This document shows, piece after piece, positions 37,610-47,733 of a DNA stretch of 64,000 bases. This stretch comes from Thermoanaerobacter thermocopriae JCM 7501 (GTDB taxonomy: Bacteria > Bacillota > Thermoanaerobacteria > Thermoanaerobacterales > Thermoanaerobacteraceae). A program made the translations under genes and the position numbers. The DNA is taken from positions 38,439 through 102,438 of the forward strand of contig NZ_BAZY01000007.1 in the NCBI RefSeq assembly GCF_001310975.1, given 5' to 3'. The notes under the pieces were generated by a model that saw only the letters and a program-made list of their open reading frames with translations, searched no databases and was not told the DNA's origin. The stretch's first letter is position 1. Each line of letters opens with the position of its first letter.

Positions 37610-38167
37610 TTATACCCTCTCTAAATATTCTCCGGTTCGAGTATCGATTCTTATTTTGTCTCCAACATTTATAAACAATGGAACTTGGATGACAGCACCA
37701 GTTTCTACAGTTGCCGGCTTAGAACCGCCCGTTGCAGTATCTCCTCTAAACCCAGGTTCTGTTTCCACGACTTCCAGCTCAACAAAAGTAGGAGGCTCAA
37801 CGGAAAAAGCTTCACCTTTATAGAACTTTACTGTAACAGTCATATTTTCCTTTATAAACTTAATTGCATCTTCTACTTTGTCATAATTTAAAGGAATTTG
37901 TTCGTAGGTTTCTGTGTCCATAAAATAATAAAGGTCTCCATCATTATAAAGGTATTGCATTTCCTTCCGTTCTATAATTGCTTCCTCAAATCTTTCCGTT
38001 GGGCTAAAAGTTTTTTCTATAACAGCCCCTGTCATAACATTTTTAAGTTTCGTTCTTACAAAAGCAGCACCTTTTCCAGGTTTAACGTGCATAAAATCCA
38101 CAACTGTAAAAACCTGTCCGTCAACCTCAATAGTTACTCCTTTTCTAAAATCACCCGCTGCGATCAA
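37610..38167 (-). CDS. efp: Translation elongation factor P
   Basis: 185 residues, three OB-like domains. The tip loop [15 protein letters not shown] holds the lysine usually modified in bacteria (Lys32 region). The C-terminal [17 protein letters not shown] is the family signature. It rescues ribosomes stalled at polyproline. Follows pepP by 18 nt; the order aroQ-pepP-efp is conserved. Confidence 0.97.
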   Translation of the reverse strand: MIAAGDFRKGVTIEVDGQVFTVVDFMHVKPGKGAAFVRTKLKNVMTGAVIEKTFSPTERFEEAIIERKEMQYLYNDGDLYYFMDTETYEQIPLNYDKVEDAIKFIKENMTVTVKFYKGEAFSVEPPTFVELEVVETEPGFRGDTATGGSKPATVETGAVIQVPLFINVGDKIRIDTRTGEYLERV

Positions 38168-38185
38168 AAAAATCCCTCCATTGTT

Positions 38186-39250
38186 TTAGTTTAGTTCAAT
38201 TAAATATTTAGGTGATTTGGTTAAATTTATAACACCATCTTCTTTTAATAATACCATATCCTCGATTCTTACGCCACTAAAATCGGGAATATATATCCCC
38301 GGTTCTACTGTAACAATTACCCTTTCTTTTAAAATTTCTTCTTTTTTGAAGGACAAGCTAGGTGCCTCATGAATTTCAAGCCCTACACCATGCCCTAAAG
38401 AATGAGTAAAATATTTTCCATAGCCCTTTTCTTCAATTAAAGACCTTGCTAACAAATCCGCCTCTTTTGCCATAAGTCCTGCCTTTAAATTATCTATCGC
38501 TTTCTGCTGTGCTTCTAAAACTACGTTATATATCTCTTTTTGCTTCTCACTCGCTCTTCCCATAACAATCGTTCTTGTCATATCAGAGCAATAACCATTT
38601 ACTTTACATCCAAAATCTATTGTGACAAAATCACCTTTTTCTATCACTTTTTCAGAGGCTTTTCCATGAGGAAGAGAGGACCTTTTACCTGATGCTACAA
38701 TCGTATCAAAAGATAGAGCTTCTGCTCCTTGTTTTTTCATAAAGTACTCTAATTCTAATGCTACTTCTTTTTCTGTCATTCCTACTTTAATGAAATTTAA
38801 CAGATGCTCAAAAGCCTTATCAGTTATATTTTGTGCCTTTTTTATGTTTTCTATTTCTTCATCATCTTTTACCATTCTCAAAGTCTCAACCACATTAACC
38901 TCTGGTATTAGATCAATCTCCAAAAACTCTTTTAATTCCCTATACTGCCTGTAAGAAACACTTTCTTCAAAGGCCAGTTTTTTTATCCCTAATGTTTTAA
39001 TATATTCTTTTAAAACTTCTTTTATGCCATTTTTATGTTCTATAACTTCAAAATTTTTGACTTCCTTCACTGCTTGTTCAGTATATCTTCCATCTGTAAT
39101 AAAAATAGCTCTATCATGAGTAACAAAAGCTACACTGTCATCTCCAGTAAAACCTGTGATATATGTAACATTAACAGGTTTGTATATAACAAAAGCTTCT
39201 ATGTTTTTCTCTCTCATCAACTCTTTTAAATTTTGCAGTCTTTTATTCAA
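38186..39250 (-). CDS. pepP: Xaa-Pro aminopeptidase (M24 family)
   Basis: 354 residues with an N-terminal creatinase-like domain and the pita-bread catalytic domain. Metal ligands are in FVTIDFGCKVNGYCSDMTRT (two Asp), HSLGHGVGLEIHEAP (His), VTVEPGIYI (Glu) and VRIEDMVLL (Glu). Removes N-terminal residues preceding proline. ATG 39250; 5 nt from aroQ. Confidence 0.95.
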   Translation of the reverse strand: MNKRLQNLKELMREKNIEAFVIYKPVNVTYITGFTGDDSVAFVTHDRAIFITDGRYTEQAVKEVKNFEVIEHKNGIKEVLKEYIKTLGIKKLAFEESVSYRQYRELKEFLEIDLIPEVNVVETLRMVKDDEEIENIKKAQNITDKAFEHLLNFIKVGMTEKEVALELEYFMKKQGAEALSFDTIVASGKRSSLPHGKASEKVIEKGDFVTIDFGCKVNGYCSDMTRTIVMGRASEKQKEIYNVVLEAQQKAIDNLKAGLMAKEADLLARSLIEEKGYGKYFTHSLGHGVGLEIHEAPSLSFKKEEILKERVIVTVEPGIYIPDFSGVRIEDMVLLKEDGVINLTKSPKYLIELN

Positions 39251-39255
39251 AATTT

Positions 39256-39702
39256 TTACCCCCCAATTGAATCCTCTAAATACTTAACTGCATTGAGAGC
39301 AAGGACATAACTATAAGGTCCAAATCCTGTTATCACACCTTTACATTTAGAAGCAGTAACTGAAGTCTTCCTGTATTCCTCCCTTCCAAAGATATTTGAA
39401 ATATGGACTTCTATTACTGGAACTGATACTGCTGCAATAGCATCCATAATTGCTAAACTGTAATGAGTATAAGCTGCAGGATTTATAATTATAGCGTCGA
39501 AATTGTTTTCTGCAGAATGAATGAGGTTAATTATTTCTCCTTCACTATTAGATTGCTGAATCTTTACAGCTATATCTAATTTCGCAGCCTCTCTTTTTAT
39601 CATATTATTTATTTCTTCGTAATTTATATCTCCATAGATCTCTTTTTCTCTTTTTCCTGTCAAATTTACATTAGGGCCATGAATTATCAAAACTCTTTTC
39701 AT
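39256..39702 (-). CDS. aroQ: Type II 3-dehydroquinate dehydratase
   Basis: 148 residues. The flexible loop and catalytic Tyr are in [15 protein letters not shown], the substrate-binding [15 protein letters not shown] and the catalytic His in [16 protein letters not shown]. Shikimate pathway step 3. ATG 39702 with GAGGTGAG upstream. Confidence 0.96.
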   Translation of the reverse strand: MKRVLIIHGPNVNLTGKREKEIYGDINYEEINNMIKREAAKLDIAVKIQQSNSEGEIINLIHSAENNFDAIIINPAAYTHYSLAIMDAIAAVSVPVIEVHISNIFGREEYRKTSVTASKCKGVITGFGPYSYVLALNAVKYLEDSIGG

Positions 39703-39721
39703 AATCTCACCTCACTTTACT

Positions 39722-39750
39722 ATAATATATCTTATCCCCTAATTTGTCCA
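39722..39750 (-). promoter_or_regulatory. Promoter for aroQ-pepP-efp
   Basis: TGGACA (39745-39750), a 17-nt spacer and TATTAT (39722-39727). The minus-35 lies in the last codons of proA. Confidence 0.55.
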
Positions 39751-40976
39751 CTACCTAAAATTACATATTTATAGGTGGTAAGCTCCTCAAGTCCCATTGG
39801 CCCTCTCGCATGCATTTTTTGTGTACTTATTCCTATTTCTGCCCCGAAACCAAATTCTCCTCCATCTGTAAAGCGAGTAGAAGCATTTACATACACAGCA
39901 GCCGAATCTACACATTTTAAAAACATCATAGCATTTTCATAATTTTCTGTAATAATGGCTTCAGAATGACCCCTGGAATACTTTGAAATATGGTCTAAAG
40001 CTTCATCTATGCTATTCACAACTTTTACAGCCAGTATAAGGTCTAAGTATTCTGTTTCCCAATCCTTATCTGTAGCTTCTTTAACTTGAGGACATATTTG
40101 TTTTGTAATTTGACATCCTCTTATTTCTACTCCCAAAGAGGTCAATTCTTCTACCATTAAAGGTAAAAATTCTTTTGCAATAGATTTGTGAACCAAAACT
40201 GTCTCTACTGCATTACATACCCCTGGCCTTTGAACTTTTGCATTCACAATGATGTCTTTCGCCATATTAAACTTAGCTGTTTCATCTACAAAAATATGGC
40301 AATTGCCTACTCCTGTCTCTATCACAGGAACTGTAGAATTTTCAATGACATTTTTTATAAGACTTGCTCCCCCTCGAGGAATAATGAGGTCAATTAAACC
40401 ATTTAACTTCATCATGCGGTTTACTTCCTCTCTATCAGTATTCTCTATAAGTTGTATTGCCCCTTCAGGAATTCCAGCTTCGTAAGCAGCCTTGGCAAGA
40501 ATAGAAGAAATTGCTATGTTGGAATTGATCGCGTCACTTCCTCCCCTTAAAATTACCGCATTCCCCGATTTCAAGCAAAGGCCTGCCGCATCAGCCGTCA
40601 CATTTGGTCGAGATTCATAAATTATCCCTATTACCCCAATTGGCACTCTCATTTTGCCAATTTGAAGTCCATTTGGTCTCTTCCACATCTTTTCTATACT
40701 GCCCACGGGATCAGGAAAAGTAGAAATTTCTCTTAATCCTTTTGCCATAGCTTCAATTCTTTTTTCATCAAGTTTTAATCTATCTATAAGAGAAGCTTTT
40801 ATATTCCTCTTTTCAGCCTCTAAAACATCCTTTTTATTAGCTTCGAGTATCTTTCCTATATCTTTTATTAAAGCATCTGCCATGTGATTCAAAGCCAAAT
40901 TTTTTGTATTTTCATCCACAACAGCCATTTTTCTAGCCGCAGCTTTTGCCTGCTTCGCCTTCACTTCAACTTCCAT
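39732..40976 (-). CDS. proA: Gamma-glutamyl phosphate reductase
   Basis: An aldehyde-dehydrogenase-fold enzyme of proline synthesis, about 414 residues. Active-site Cys is in RPGVCNAVETVLVH; conserved GVIGIIYESRPNVTADAAGL and FTDGGEFGFGAEIGISTQKM. ATG 40976 (AGAGGTGAG upstream) is chosen over 40994. It overlaps the proB end by 11 nt. Confidence 0.96.
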   Translation of the reverse strand: MEVEVKAKQAKAAARKMAVVDENTKNLALNHMADALIKDIGKILEANKKDVLEAEKRNIKASLIDRLKLDEKRIEAMAKGLREISTFPDPVGSIEKMWKRPNGLQIGKMRVPIGVIGIIYESRPNVTADAAGLCLKSGNAVILRGGSDAINSNIAISSILAKAAYEAGIPEGAIQLIENTDREEVNRMMKLNGLIDLIIPRGGASLIKNVIENSTVPVIETGVGNCHIFVDETAKFNMAKDIIVNAKVQRPGVCNAVETVLVHKSIAKEFLPLMVEELTSLGVEIRGCQITKQICPQVKEATDKDWETEYLDLILAVKVVNSIDEALDHISKYSRGHSEAIITENYENAMMFLKCVDSAAVYVNASTRFTDGGEFGFGAEIGISTQKMHARGPMGLEELTTYKYVILGSGQIRG

Positions 40977-42084
40977 ACTTCTCACCTCTTGCAAGTATTA
41001 CAAGATTATCTCTATGGATTACTTCATCATAATACTTATAACCTAGTATTTTTTCTATATTATAAGTTTTACAGCCTTTTATTTTTTCAACTTCTTCTGA
41101 AGAATAATTAATAAGTCCTCTGGCAATTTCTTTTTCTTGATGGTCAAACACTACAACACAGTCTCCTACATCATAATCTCCTTCAGTCTTTACAACTCCA
41201 CTTGGCAATAGGCTTTTCCCATGCTTTACAATTGCTTTCGCTGCGCCTTCATCAATAAAAAGTCTCCCACTCACTTTCGCATTAAAAGCAATCCAAACTT
41301 TCCTGCTACTTATTGGCTTTTTCATAGGCAAAAATGTAGTACCAATTTTCTCGCCATTTGTTATCCGGTTTAATACATTGTCAATTTTCCCGTTCGCTAT
41401 AATCATCTTAACTCCTGAATTCCAACATATTTTCGCTGCTTGAATTTTTGTATACATCCCCCCCGTCCCTCTTTTTGTCCCAGCACTACCAGCAATTTTA
41501 AACAATTCCTCTGAAAACTCTTCTACGACTTCTATAATTTTTGCATCTTTGTAAATTCGTGGGTCTTTATCATAAAGCCCATCGATGTCAGTTAAAATTA
41601 TTAAAAGGTCAGCCTCAACTAAACTAGCAAGCAACGCCGCTAAAGTGTCGTTATCTCCAATTTTAATTTCCTCAGCAGTTACTGTATCATTTTCATTTAT
41701 TATTGGCACAACGCCCCATCTTAGTAGGTTTGACAAGGTATAACTGACATTCAAATATCTTTTTCTGTCGCTAAAATCTTCCTTAGTCAAAAGAACTTGC
41801 GCGGTAATTTTTCCATATTCATTAAAAAACTTTTCATAAATTTCGATTAAAAGCCCTTGCCCTATAGCCGCTAAAGATTGTTTTTCTGGAATGGTTTTAG
41901 GTTTTTCCTTTAAATTTAATTTTCCCATACCTGCCCCAATTGCTCCAGAGGTTACTAATATTACATTTTCTCCCCTATTTAATAAATTAGCGATTTGTCT
42001 TACTAACTTTTCCATTATTTCTAAATTCAATTTACCATTTTCATAAGTCAAAGTGCTTGTGCCAACTTTTACTACAATTCTCAT
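40966..42084 (-). CDS. proB: Glutamate 5-kinase with PUA domain
   Basis: First enzyme of proline synthesis, 372 residues. Amino-acid kinase domain: VVKVGTSTLTYENGKLNLEI, LVTSGAIGAGMGKL, NENDTVTAEEIKIGDNDTLA, GTKRGTGGMYTKIQAAK. The C-terminal PUA domain (residues about 278-350) includes IDEGAAKAIVKHGKSLLPSG. Coupled to proA. Overlaps the next gene by 4 nt. Confidence 0.96.
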   Translation of the reverse strand: MRIVVKVGTSTLTYENGKLNLEIMEKLVRQIANLLNRGENVILVTSGAIGAGMGKLNLKEKPKTIPEKQSLAAIGQGLLIEIYEKFFNEYGKITAQVLLTKEDFSDRKRYLNVSYTLSNLLRWGVVPIINENDTVTAEEIKIGDNDTLAALLASLVEADLLIILTDIDGLYDKDPRIYKDAKIIEVVEEFSEELFKIAGSAGTKRGTGGMYTKIQAAKICWNSGVKMIIANGKIDNVLNRITNGEKIGTTFLPMKKPISSRKVWIAFNAKVSGRLFIDEGAAKAIVKHGKSLLPSGVVKTEGDYDVGDCVVVFDHQEKEIARGLINYSSEEVEKIKGCKTYNIEKILGYKYYDEVIHRDNLVILARGEKYGS

Positions 42085-42959
42085 ATTTCCGACATCCTTT
42101 TGGCAACATTTAAATATATCTTTTTAAGTTTTAAAGCATCTTCTGCCATAGTTCCTCTCGATTCACATATAACAATGGGCTGCATCTTTCTTTCATAGAA
42201 AAGCTGTGCCAAAGGCTCAAATTCTGGCCCGTATTGAGTGTCAGCTAGTGTCCAATGCCTTTTTTCTCCCTGATCTGTATATTCAATTCTACTAAAATGG
42301 ACGTGTATTCTTTTTAACCTTTCCTTTCCCAAAGATTTTTCAATAACGTCTAAAACTTCGGCATAATCATCTATAGTCTTGAATCTTCCCCTGTCTCTGG
42401 CATGTAAATGGGCAAAATCTATTGTTGGAATAATTCTTTCATCCACATTGCAAAGTTCCATTACTTCCTCTAAAGTACCCAATTGGTTTTTCTTTCCCAT
42501 TGTCTCTGGACATATGGTTACATCGGTGAGTTCTTTATCCTCCATCTCTTTTAAAATTTCCTTTAAAAGTTTTTTTGCTCTTTCTAAAGCCTCTTTTCTC
42601 CCCCCTTCTGTTCCCGAACCAGGATGAAAAGTTACCCTTTTAGCCCCCATCCATTTTCCTGCAATTAAACTATCTATTAAATATCTTTTGGAATTCTCCA
42701 TTTTGGTTTTATCCGTAGTAGCTAAGTTTATGTAATAAGGAGCATGAACAGTAATAGTTATATTAAACTTTTCTGCTCTTTCTTTCAGCTCTTTAGCCAT
42801 TTTTTCGCTAATTTTTACTCCCCTTGAAAAAGAATATTCATACGCATCAAGTCCCATGTTATGGAGCCATTCAGGCATCTCTAGAGAAGACTTATGCCCT
42901 TCTTTGTAGAACCTATCAGAATTCCCAGAAGGTCCAAATTTTATTGTCAATCCCCTCAT
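42081..42959 (-). CDS. TIM-barrel sugar phosphate isomerase / endonuclease IV-like protein
   Basis: 292 residues with metal-binding motifs of the AP endonuclease 2 superfamily: [55 protein letters not shown] and VICESRG. The ligand set of His, Glu and Asp residues is complete enough to bind zinc. It resembles endonuclease IV more than xylose isomerases, so AP-site repair is possible. Overlaps aroK and proB by 4 nt each. Confidence 0.82.
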   Translation of the reverse strand: MRGLTIKFGPSGNSDRFYKEGHKSSLEMPEWLHNMGLDAYEYSFSRGVKISEKMAKELKERAEKFNITITVHAPYYINLATTDKTKMENSKRYLIDSLIAGKWMGAKRVTFHPGSGTEGGRKEALERAKKLLKEILKEMEDKELTDVTICPETMGKKNQLGTLEEVMELCNVDERIIPTIDFAHLHARDRGRFKTIDDYAEVLDVIEKSLGKERLKRIHVHFSRIEYTDQGEKRHWTLADTQYGPEFEPLAQLFYERKMQPIVICESRGTMAEDALKLKKIYLNVAKRMSEI

Positions 42960-43471
42960 CCTTTCTTAAGTCTAATGTAAGCTTTTATAACCTCATCTGC
43001 TACTTCATCTATAGTCATATCAGAGACATCAATAGTGTAGTCGGCAAACCTATAAAAATGCTCTCTTTCTTTTAGAAGCTGTCTTATTTTCTCTTCTGGA
43101 TTATCCACCATAAGAAGAGGCCTCTCTTTATTCTTTCCTATATTTCTCATTATAATTTCTGGCCTTGCTTTAAGGCAAATAACTATACCATTTTTTCTTA
43201 ATTGTACAACATTTGAAGGGTTTAATACAACTCCTCCCCCCGTAGCTATGACAAAATTTTTTAATCGGGCTGCTTTTTTAACTGCCATTTTTTCTAATTT
43301 TCTAAAATATTCTTCTCCATATTTTTCAAAAATATCTGAAACAGTCATATTTGCCATTTTTTCAATCATTTTATCCGTATCTATAAAACCAAAGGACATA
43401 GTGGTAGCTACTTTTTTGCCAACAGTAGTTTTCCCGGTAGCCATAAAACCCGTTAAAACGATGTTTTTCAT
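42956..43471 (-). CDS. aroK: Shikimate kinase
   Basis: 171 residues. Walker [16 protein letters not shown], shikimate-binding DTDKMIEKM and GGGVVL, and lid Arg in KERPLL. Phosphorylates shikimate at O3. Located immediately downstream of the pilMNO genes; other bacteria also place aroK next to pil genes. Confidence 0.95.
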   Translation of the reverse strand: MKNIVLTGFMATGKTTVGKKVATTMSFGFIDTDKMIEKMANMTVSDIFEKYGEEYFRKLEKMAVKKAARLKNFVIATGGGVVLNPSNVVQLRKNGIVICLKARPEIIMRNIGKNKERPLLMVDNPEEKIRQLLKEREHFYRFADYTIDVSDMTIDEVADEVIKAYIRLKKG

Positions 43472-43484
43472 GAATATTTCCTCC

Positions 43485-44240
43485 CTAAGGCAATGAAGGT
43501 ATTTTCTCTTTTAAAACTTTTTCTATAGTATCAGTTATTACCTTATTCACATCTATGTTTTGAGGAGATTGAGAAGCAGAAGGCTGTTCTACATTATTTG
43601 ATTGTTCACTTCTGGTATCATCATACAGAGACTTGAAAGGGTCACTTTTACCTTTTAAAAAATCTATCGGTATTGAAGCACCACCACTGTCTTTCATTGA
43701 ATAAATAAAAACTTGAAGAGTCAAAAGAAGATTTTTCTGATTTGTATCTTTTTCAATATAGAAACTTTGAATGTTACAAAGTCTCTTAGAATTTTGTATT
43801 TCTTTCAGAAAAGCTATAATCTCATCATAATTACCTGAAACAGTAATATTTACAGGTATTGTTACAAAATCTTCTTTTTTTCTATTATTAGTTTCATCTT
43901 GAGGTTGATCTGGGTTTCCAAAAGCTAAGCTTTTTGTCTTTACACCTGTATCATTGACCATTTGTTGTAAATTAAAAAGAAAAATTTCTATATCCCTCTC
44001 CTCTGGTAAAATCATGCTTAATTCCTTTAGTTGAGTTTGTTGCTTTTTTAAACCTTCTTTTAAACTTTTATTGTTTAAAGCAGCTACTTGTTCTAAAATT
44101 TGTTTTTTACTTTTTAATTCAACTGATAAATTTTGTATTTCTAAAATTTTGGGAGCTAAATAATATTGATAATAAAGCGCTAAAAATCCAAGTACAATAG
44201 CAAAATAAATTAATACTCTTTCTCTCTTGGTAAGCCTCAT
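43485..44240 (-). CDS. pilO: Type IV pilus assembly protein PilO-like
   Basis: 251 residues: an N-terminal transmembrane helix ([20 protein letters not shown]), a coiled coil ([20 protein letters not shown]) and a ferredoxin-like periplasmic-type domain ([20 protein letters not shown]). The tail is rich in Ser, Gln and Asn. Forms the inner-membrane alignment complex with PilM and PilN. One base from pilN. Confidence 0.88.
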   Translation of the reverse strand: MRLTKRERVLIYFAIVLGFLALYYQYYLAPKILEIQNLSVELKSKKQILEQVAALNNKSLKEGLKKQQTQLKELSMILPEERDIEIFLFNLQQMVNDTGVKTKSLAFGNPDQPQDETNNRKKEDFVTIPVNITVSGNYDEIIAFLKEIQNSKRLCNIQSFYIEKDTNQKNLLLTLQVFIYSMKDSGGASIPIDFLKGKSDPFKSLYDDTRSEQSNNVEQPSASQSPQNIDVNKVITDTIEKVLKEKIPSLP

Positions 44241-44774
44241 CTACGATACCACCTTGATTTTTACATGCAAAATATATTTTAAAAGGCCTCTATCAGTCAA
44301 ATCTATAGATTCTATTTTCACGTCTTCTACATAATTTAGACCTCTAAGATTAAGCATAAAAGCTGCAATATCAGATTCTGAAAATGCTTCTCCATCTATT
44401 TCTAAAATATTATTTTCATACTTCAAAACGTCAATAGAGACTTTCTCAGGTATATTTAAGGCTAAATTCTCCAACATATTTATTGCATCCAGTTTCTGGC
44501 TTTGTAATTTTTTAATTATGCTTCTCTTCTTATCTATGTAAAGAGATAAATCTTTTACATTTTGCTGCAACTGTGAAATGTTTTTAAACTTGCCTAATTC
44601 ATTATTTACGTATTTTAAATCTTGATACAATTCATTGATATACACCATTGGAAAGGCTATTAAGGCAAAAATAATGGTAATTAAAGCAAATACAAAAAAA
44701 AGGTAGGATATTTGCTTTTTTCTTCGTATTTTTTGTTCTTTTAGTTCAGCTGGTATGAGGTTTATATCCTTCAA
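44241..44774 (-). CDS. pilN: Type IV pilus assembly protein PilN-like
   Basis: 177 residues. Short cytoplasmic N-terminus with the PilM-binding motif DINLIPAE (residues 3-10), a transmembrane helix (LFFVFALITIIFALIAFPMV), a coiled coil and a C-terminal alpha/beta domain. The INLIP motif is the classical PilM contact. Confidence 0.9.
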   Translation of the reverse strand: MKDINLIPAELKEQKIRRKKQISYLFFVFALITIIFALIAFPMVYINELYQDLKYVNNELGKFKNISQLQQNVKDLSLYIDKKRSIIKKLQSQKLDAINMLENLALNIPEKVSIDVLKYENNILEIDGEAFSESDIAAFMLNLRGLNYVEDVKIESIDLTDRGLLKYILHVKIKVVS

Positions 44775-44775
44775 T

Positions 44776-45735
44776 TTACTCCCCCCTTAAAAGGCATCCA
44801 TAAACAGGTAAAAAGTATAAATAATCTTCTATTTCTGGCACAAAAGCAGGTATCCTAAAATAATTTTCCACGTATTCTCTCAACCCGAAAAGTTTAGAAG
44901 TACCGCCTATCATGATAATCTTTTGTATATTTTTATGATATGTAGCATAATAAAAGTCAAATACCCTGCTTAACTGTTGAAACAATTCCGAAAAGGAGAA
45001 GAGTATAGTTTCTTCTATGTCTTTATAGCTTTCTTCACCAATAATTTTTTTTGCCCTTTTATATTCTTCTGCTGCTTGAAAATCTATATTAAAGGCATTT
45101 GCAATTATTTGTGTAATTTTATTTCCACCAAACTCTATGCTCCTACTAAAAATGTAATTTCCGTTATCAATCACCATCACGTTGGTAACAACTGCCCCTA
45201 TATCTACAACTGACACTATTCCCTCAGCTAAATTCACCTTTTTACAAGCTTTATAAATTGAATTGCTATAAATATCAATGGCTTCTAATTTTAATTTTAA
45301 CATCTCTGCTAATTTAACATATTTTTCTATTATATCTTTAGGAGACGAAGCAATTAGCACTCTAATCATTTTGTCTTTTTCCGCAATATTAGGTAAATAT
45401 CTATAATCTATTACATAACTTTCAGTGTCAGGAATGTATTGCTCAATCTCATAGTATAAGGCCTTTTCGACTTCCTCTTCTTTCATTAATGGCAATTCTA
45501 AATCCCTTATTATATTATTTGAGCTGGAAATAGTAAAACACACTTGCTTTTCTTTGGCATTATTCCTTTTCAAAGTCTCATTAATTACATCTGCCAATGA
45601 ATTTATATCAATAATTTTACCATTAGTTATCACATTAGAAGGCGTATTTATCATTAACCTTTTACCAAAAAATTTATTGTTTTTTTCTGCAATTAATAAT
45701 TTTGTATTAAAATTCCCTATTTCAATTCCAAGCAT
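44776..45735 (-). CDS. pilM: Type IV pilus assembly protein PilM
   Basis: 319 residues, actin-like ATPase fold: LGIEIGNFNTKLLIAEK, VSVVDIGAVVTNVMVIDNG and MIGGTSKLFGLREYVENYF. Cytoplasmic partner of PilN. ATG 45735 with TAGGAGGT upstream. Confidence 0.92.
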   Translation of the reverse strand: MLGIEIGNFNTKLLIAEKNNKFFGKRLMINTPSNVITNGKIIDINSLADVINETLKRNNAKEKQVCFTISSSNNIIRDLELPLMKEEEVEKALYYEIEQYIPDTESYVIDYRYLPNIAEKDKMIRVLIASSPKDIIEKYVKLAEMLKLKLEAIDIYSNSIYKACKKVNLAEGIVSVVDIGAVVTNVMVIDNGNYIFSRSIEFGGNKITQIIANAFNIDFQAAEEYKRAKKIIGEESYKDIEETILFSFSELFQQLSRVFDFYYATYHKNIQKIIMIGGTSKLFGLREYVENYFRIPAFVPEIEDYLYFLPVYGCLLRGE

Positions 45736-45745
45736 TTTTTACCTC

Positions 45746-46006
45746 CTAATGGCGCTTATTGTTGTTTACCTTAATAGCAGCCATTGTTATAGCCTTTATT
45801 ATGTCTACCTCAAATTGCCTTACCAACTCATTTGTCTTTACATACAGTTCTCCTTCTTCTGATACAACATATTTTGGAGGCAAATTGTTAAGTGCTAAAG
45901 CCTTTATGTCCATCCTACATCGTAAGCATTTACAAACGTCTAAATCTTTCAAAACCTCATCCATCATTTGCTCAACAGCGTCTTCCATGTAATTTTTAAG
46001 ATGCAT
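45746..46006 (-). CDS. Late competence development protein ComFB family
   Basis: 86 residues from ATG 46006 (GGAGAGGG upstream), beginning MHLKNYMEDAVEQMMDEVLK. The two Cys in CKCLRCRMDIKALALNNL are typical of ComFB, a small protein of Bacillus competence operons; homologues in cyanobacteria bind c-di-GMP. The upstream in-frame ATG at 46036 overlaps the PilX-like gene and is not used. Embedded in the pilus operon between pilM and a pilin-like gene. Confidence 0.88.
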   Translation of the reverse strand: MHLKNYMEDAVEQMMDEVLKDLDVCKCLRCRMDIKALALNNLPPKYVVSEEGELYVKTNELVRQFEVDIIKAITMAAIKVNNNKRH

Positions 46007-46020
46007 AAAAAACCCTCTCC

Positions 46021-46554
46021 TTATTTTATTTCCCACTTAGAAACAGTAAGTGGACTTAGTGACTCTAAGTTTATAATTAATTGAGCATATCCTTCTTTTT
46101 TAAAATTTCTATATTCCCCTTCGGCGTATATGTGTATAGTATAAGTCATTCTAACATAATTACTATCTAAACTAATACTTTTTACAGTATATTTCTGGCC
46201 ATTATCACCTAAATACCATGTTTGAGGATATTTACTAAACACATTTTCTTGAAGGTATGAAGCTATATCTCTATAGATATCTTGTGTCAAAACTTCATTT
46301 GAAACTTTGCCCGCATTTGCATTAATTTTTGTCCTTGCTATATTCGACAAAGTATTTAATAAATCAGAGTTAAACTCACTCTTTGCCTTTTCTAATCCTG
46401 CTTCAGCAGCGTATGTAGCTGATATGGAATTAGCATATGCGTAAGAAATTTTGTAATTTGTAATAGTTATTTCTAAGATTGCTACAGCTAAAACCGAGAG
46501 AATCAAAATTACCATTAAAGTAAAAATTAAGGCAGAACCTCTTTCACTTAACAT
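46021..46554 (-). CDS. PilX-like minor pilin
   Basis: 177 residues. The N-terminus MLSERGSALIFTLMVILILS followed by SVLAVAIL is a pilin-type hydrophobic helix preceded by a Gly, close to the PilX N-terminal domain (YANSISATYAAEAGLEKAKS). Probably a minor pilin that primes assembly. Overlaps the PilW-like gene by 11 nt. Confidence 0.82.
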   Translation of the reverse strand: MLSERGSALIFTLMVILILSVLAVAILEITITNYKISYAYANSISATYAAEAGLEKAKSEFNSDLLNTLSNIARTKINANAGKVSNEVLTQDIYRDIASYLQENVFSKYPQTWYLGDNGQKYTVKSISLDSNYVRMTYTIHIYAEGEYRNFKKEGYAQLIINLESLSPLTVSKWEIK

Positions 46555-47053
46555 TTATATCACTCTTTCTTAAAAAAACCTCTGTAGAAAGAGAAAACCT
46601 GTTGGAACCCTTATCATCACTTTGCCCAGTTATTTCAATATTCACCATATTGCTATTTTTTGTAGTCACCTTAAAATCATAAATATTAACAGCTAATTGA
46701 AGCTTACTCCCTCTGCTGTCTGTATCAGATTCTTTGATATGAATATAAAGAATAGGACTTTCTAGAGTTATTTTATAATCGCGATACCCTTCTTTAGTTA
46801 ATACCTTTTTTATAGACAGACCACAGCCATTATCAATAATCTCAACTTCAGAAGGCCCTTTTTCTAACAAGGACACTATATAATTCATTGCAATCCTAAC
46901 ATTTTGCTCTACATCTACATTATTCTGGGTGCTTACAAAAGATTTATATCCTGAATAATACAGCAAAGAGTAAACTCCTATTACCACTCCGAGTATTGCC
47001 AATGTCACAATAAGTTCAATGAGGGTAAATCCTTCTTCTTGTTTTACCACCAT
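46544..47053 (-). CDS. Prepilin-like minor pilin (PilW-type)
   Basis: Starts at ATG 47053 (GGTGG 5 nt upstream) with KQEEGFTLIELIVTLAILG, a prepilin peptidase site (G/F, Glu at +5). About 169 residues with a beta-rich C-terminal domain. Overlaps the neighbouring small gene. Confidence 0.88.
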   Translation of the reverse strand: MVVKQEEGFTLIELIVTLAILGVVIGVYSLLYYSGYKSFVSTQNNVDVEQNVRIAMNYIVSLLEKGPSEVEIIDNGCGLSIKKVLTKEGYRDYKITLESPILYIHIKESDTDSRGSKLQLAVNIYDFKVTTKNSNMVNIEITGQSDDKGSNRFSLSTEVFLRKSDINVK

Positions 47054-47272
47054 TTTAACCACCATGGAATCTTAACGCCGGCAATTTCTGAAGCTTTTGT
47101 CCCTATTTCTTTTAAACTAGTAACATCCTCTTTTACCATGTTAACAACCGTGTTTGCAATAGTCAAAATTTTTGTTTTGGTAAACTCATTCCAACCTAAC
47201 GTGACTACCACGAAGCCTAAAAATAAAGCAGTCCATGTTGCAATTATTACTATTGTTATCAGTCTACTACAT
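47044..47272 (-). CDS. Small membrane protein in pilus operon (start obscured by an indel)
   Basis: In the frame ending at TAA 47044 there is an open stretch of 72 codons: LITIVIIATWTALFLGFVVV, then TLGWNEFTKTKILTI and a C-terminus ending IPWWLKWW. No start codon is in frame, but deleting one T at 47269 gives ATG-AGT-AGA (MSRLITIV) from 47272, overlapping the preceding pilin stop by a few bases. A transmembrane helix and a Trp-rich amphipathic tail are visible. No family recognised. Confidence 0.5.
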
Positions 47273-47723
47273 GCTTTATTACATCGTTACTACCACTACC
47301 ATCTCCACTATGGTCTTCTTCAGAAGGTATTTCTACTGAAACATAAGAAGTAATTTCCGTTTTAGGCGCCATAACATAAAGGATATACATAGGAGTGTTT
47401 GAACCAATTTTTCCTACTTTGATTTGATACTGAGAAAGATCTCCTATAGAAGTTTTTCGTTCTACATAAGTTAAAAAGCCTTCCTTTTCAAAGTCATCTA
47501 CTATTTGGGCTAAATCTGAATTATCTTTTACAATCCCCGATTTTATATTTTCTGCAATTGTTTGCGCAATAGTAGCTTCTTTTGTCTTTACCTTAGAATT
47601 AGCAGAAGTAACAGCAGATTGACTAAAAATGCCCAAAAGAGGTATTGCCATTATTGCAAATATAGCTATTGAGACAAGTACTTCTACTAAAGTCATACCT
47701 TTATTGTCCTTTAAAATCTTCAT
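47259..47723 (-). CDS. Prepilin-like minor pilin (PilV-type)
   Basis: Starts at ATG 47723 with TAGGAGTG upstream; KDNKGMTLVEVLVSIAIFA is a prepilin signal (G/M, Glu at +5). About 154 residues. The tail (EEDHSGDGSGSND) is acidic and flexible, unusual for a minor pilin. Confidence 0.87.
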   Translation of the reverse strand: MKILKDNKGMTLVEVLVSIAIFAIMAIPLLGIFSQSAVTSANSKVKTKEATIAQTIAENIKSGIVKDNSDLAQIVDDFEKEGFLTYVERKTSIGDLSQYQIKVGKIGSNTPMYILYVMAPKTEITSYVSVEIPSEEDHSGDGSGSNDVIKHVVD

Positions 47724-47733
47724 AAAATCACTC

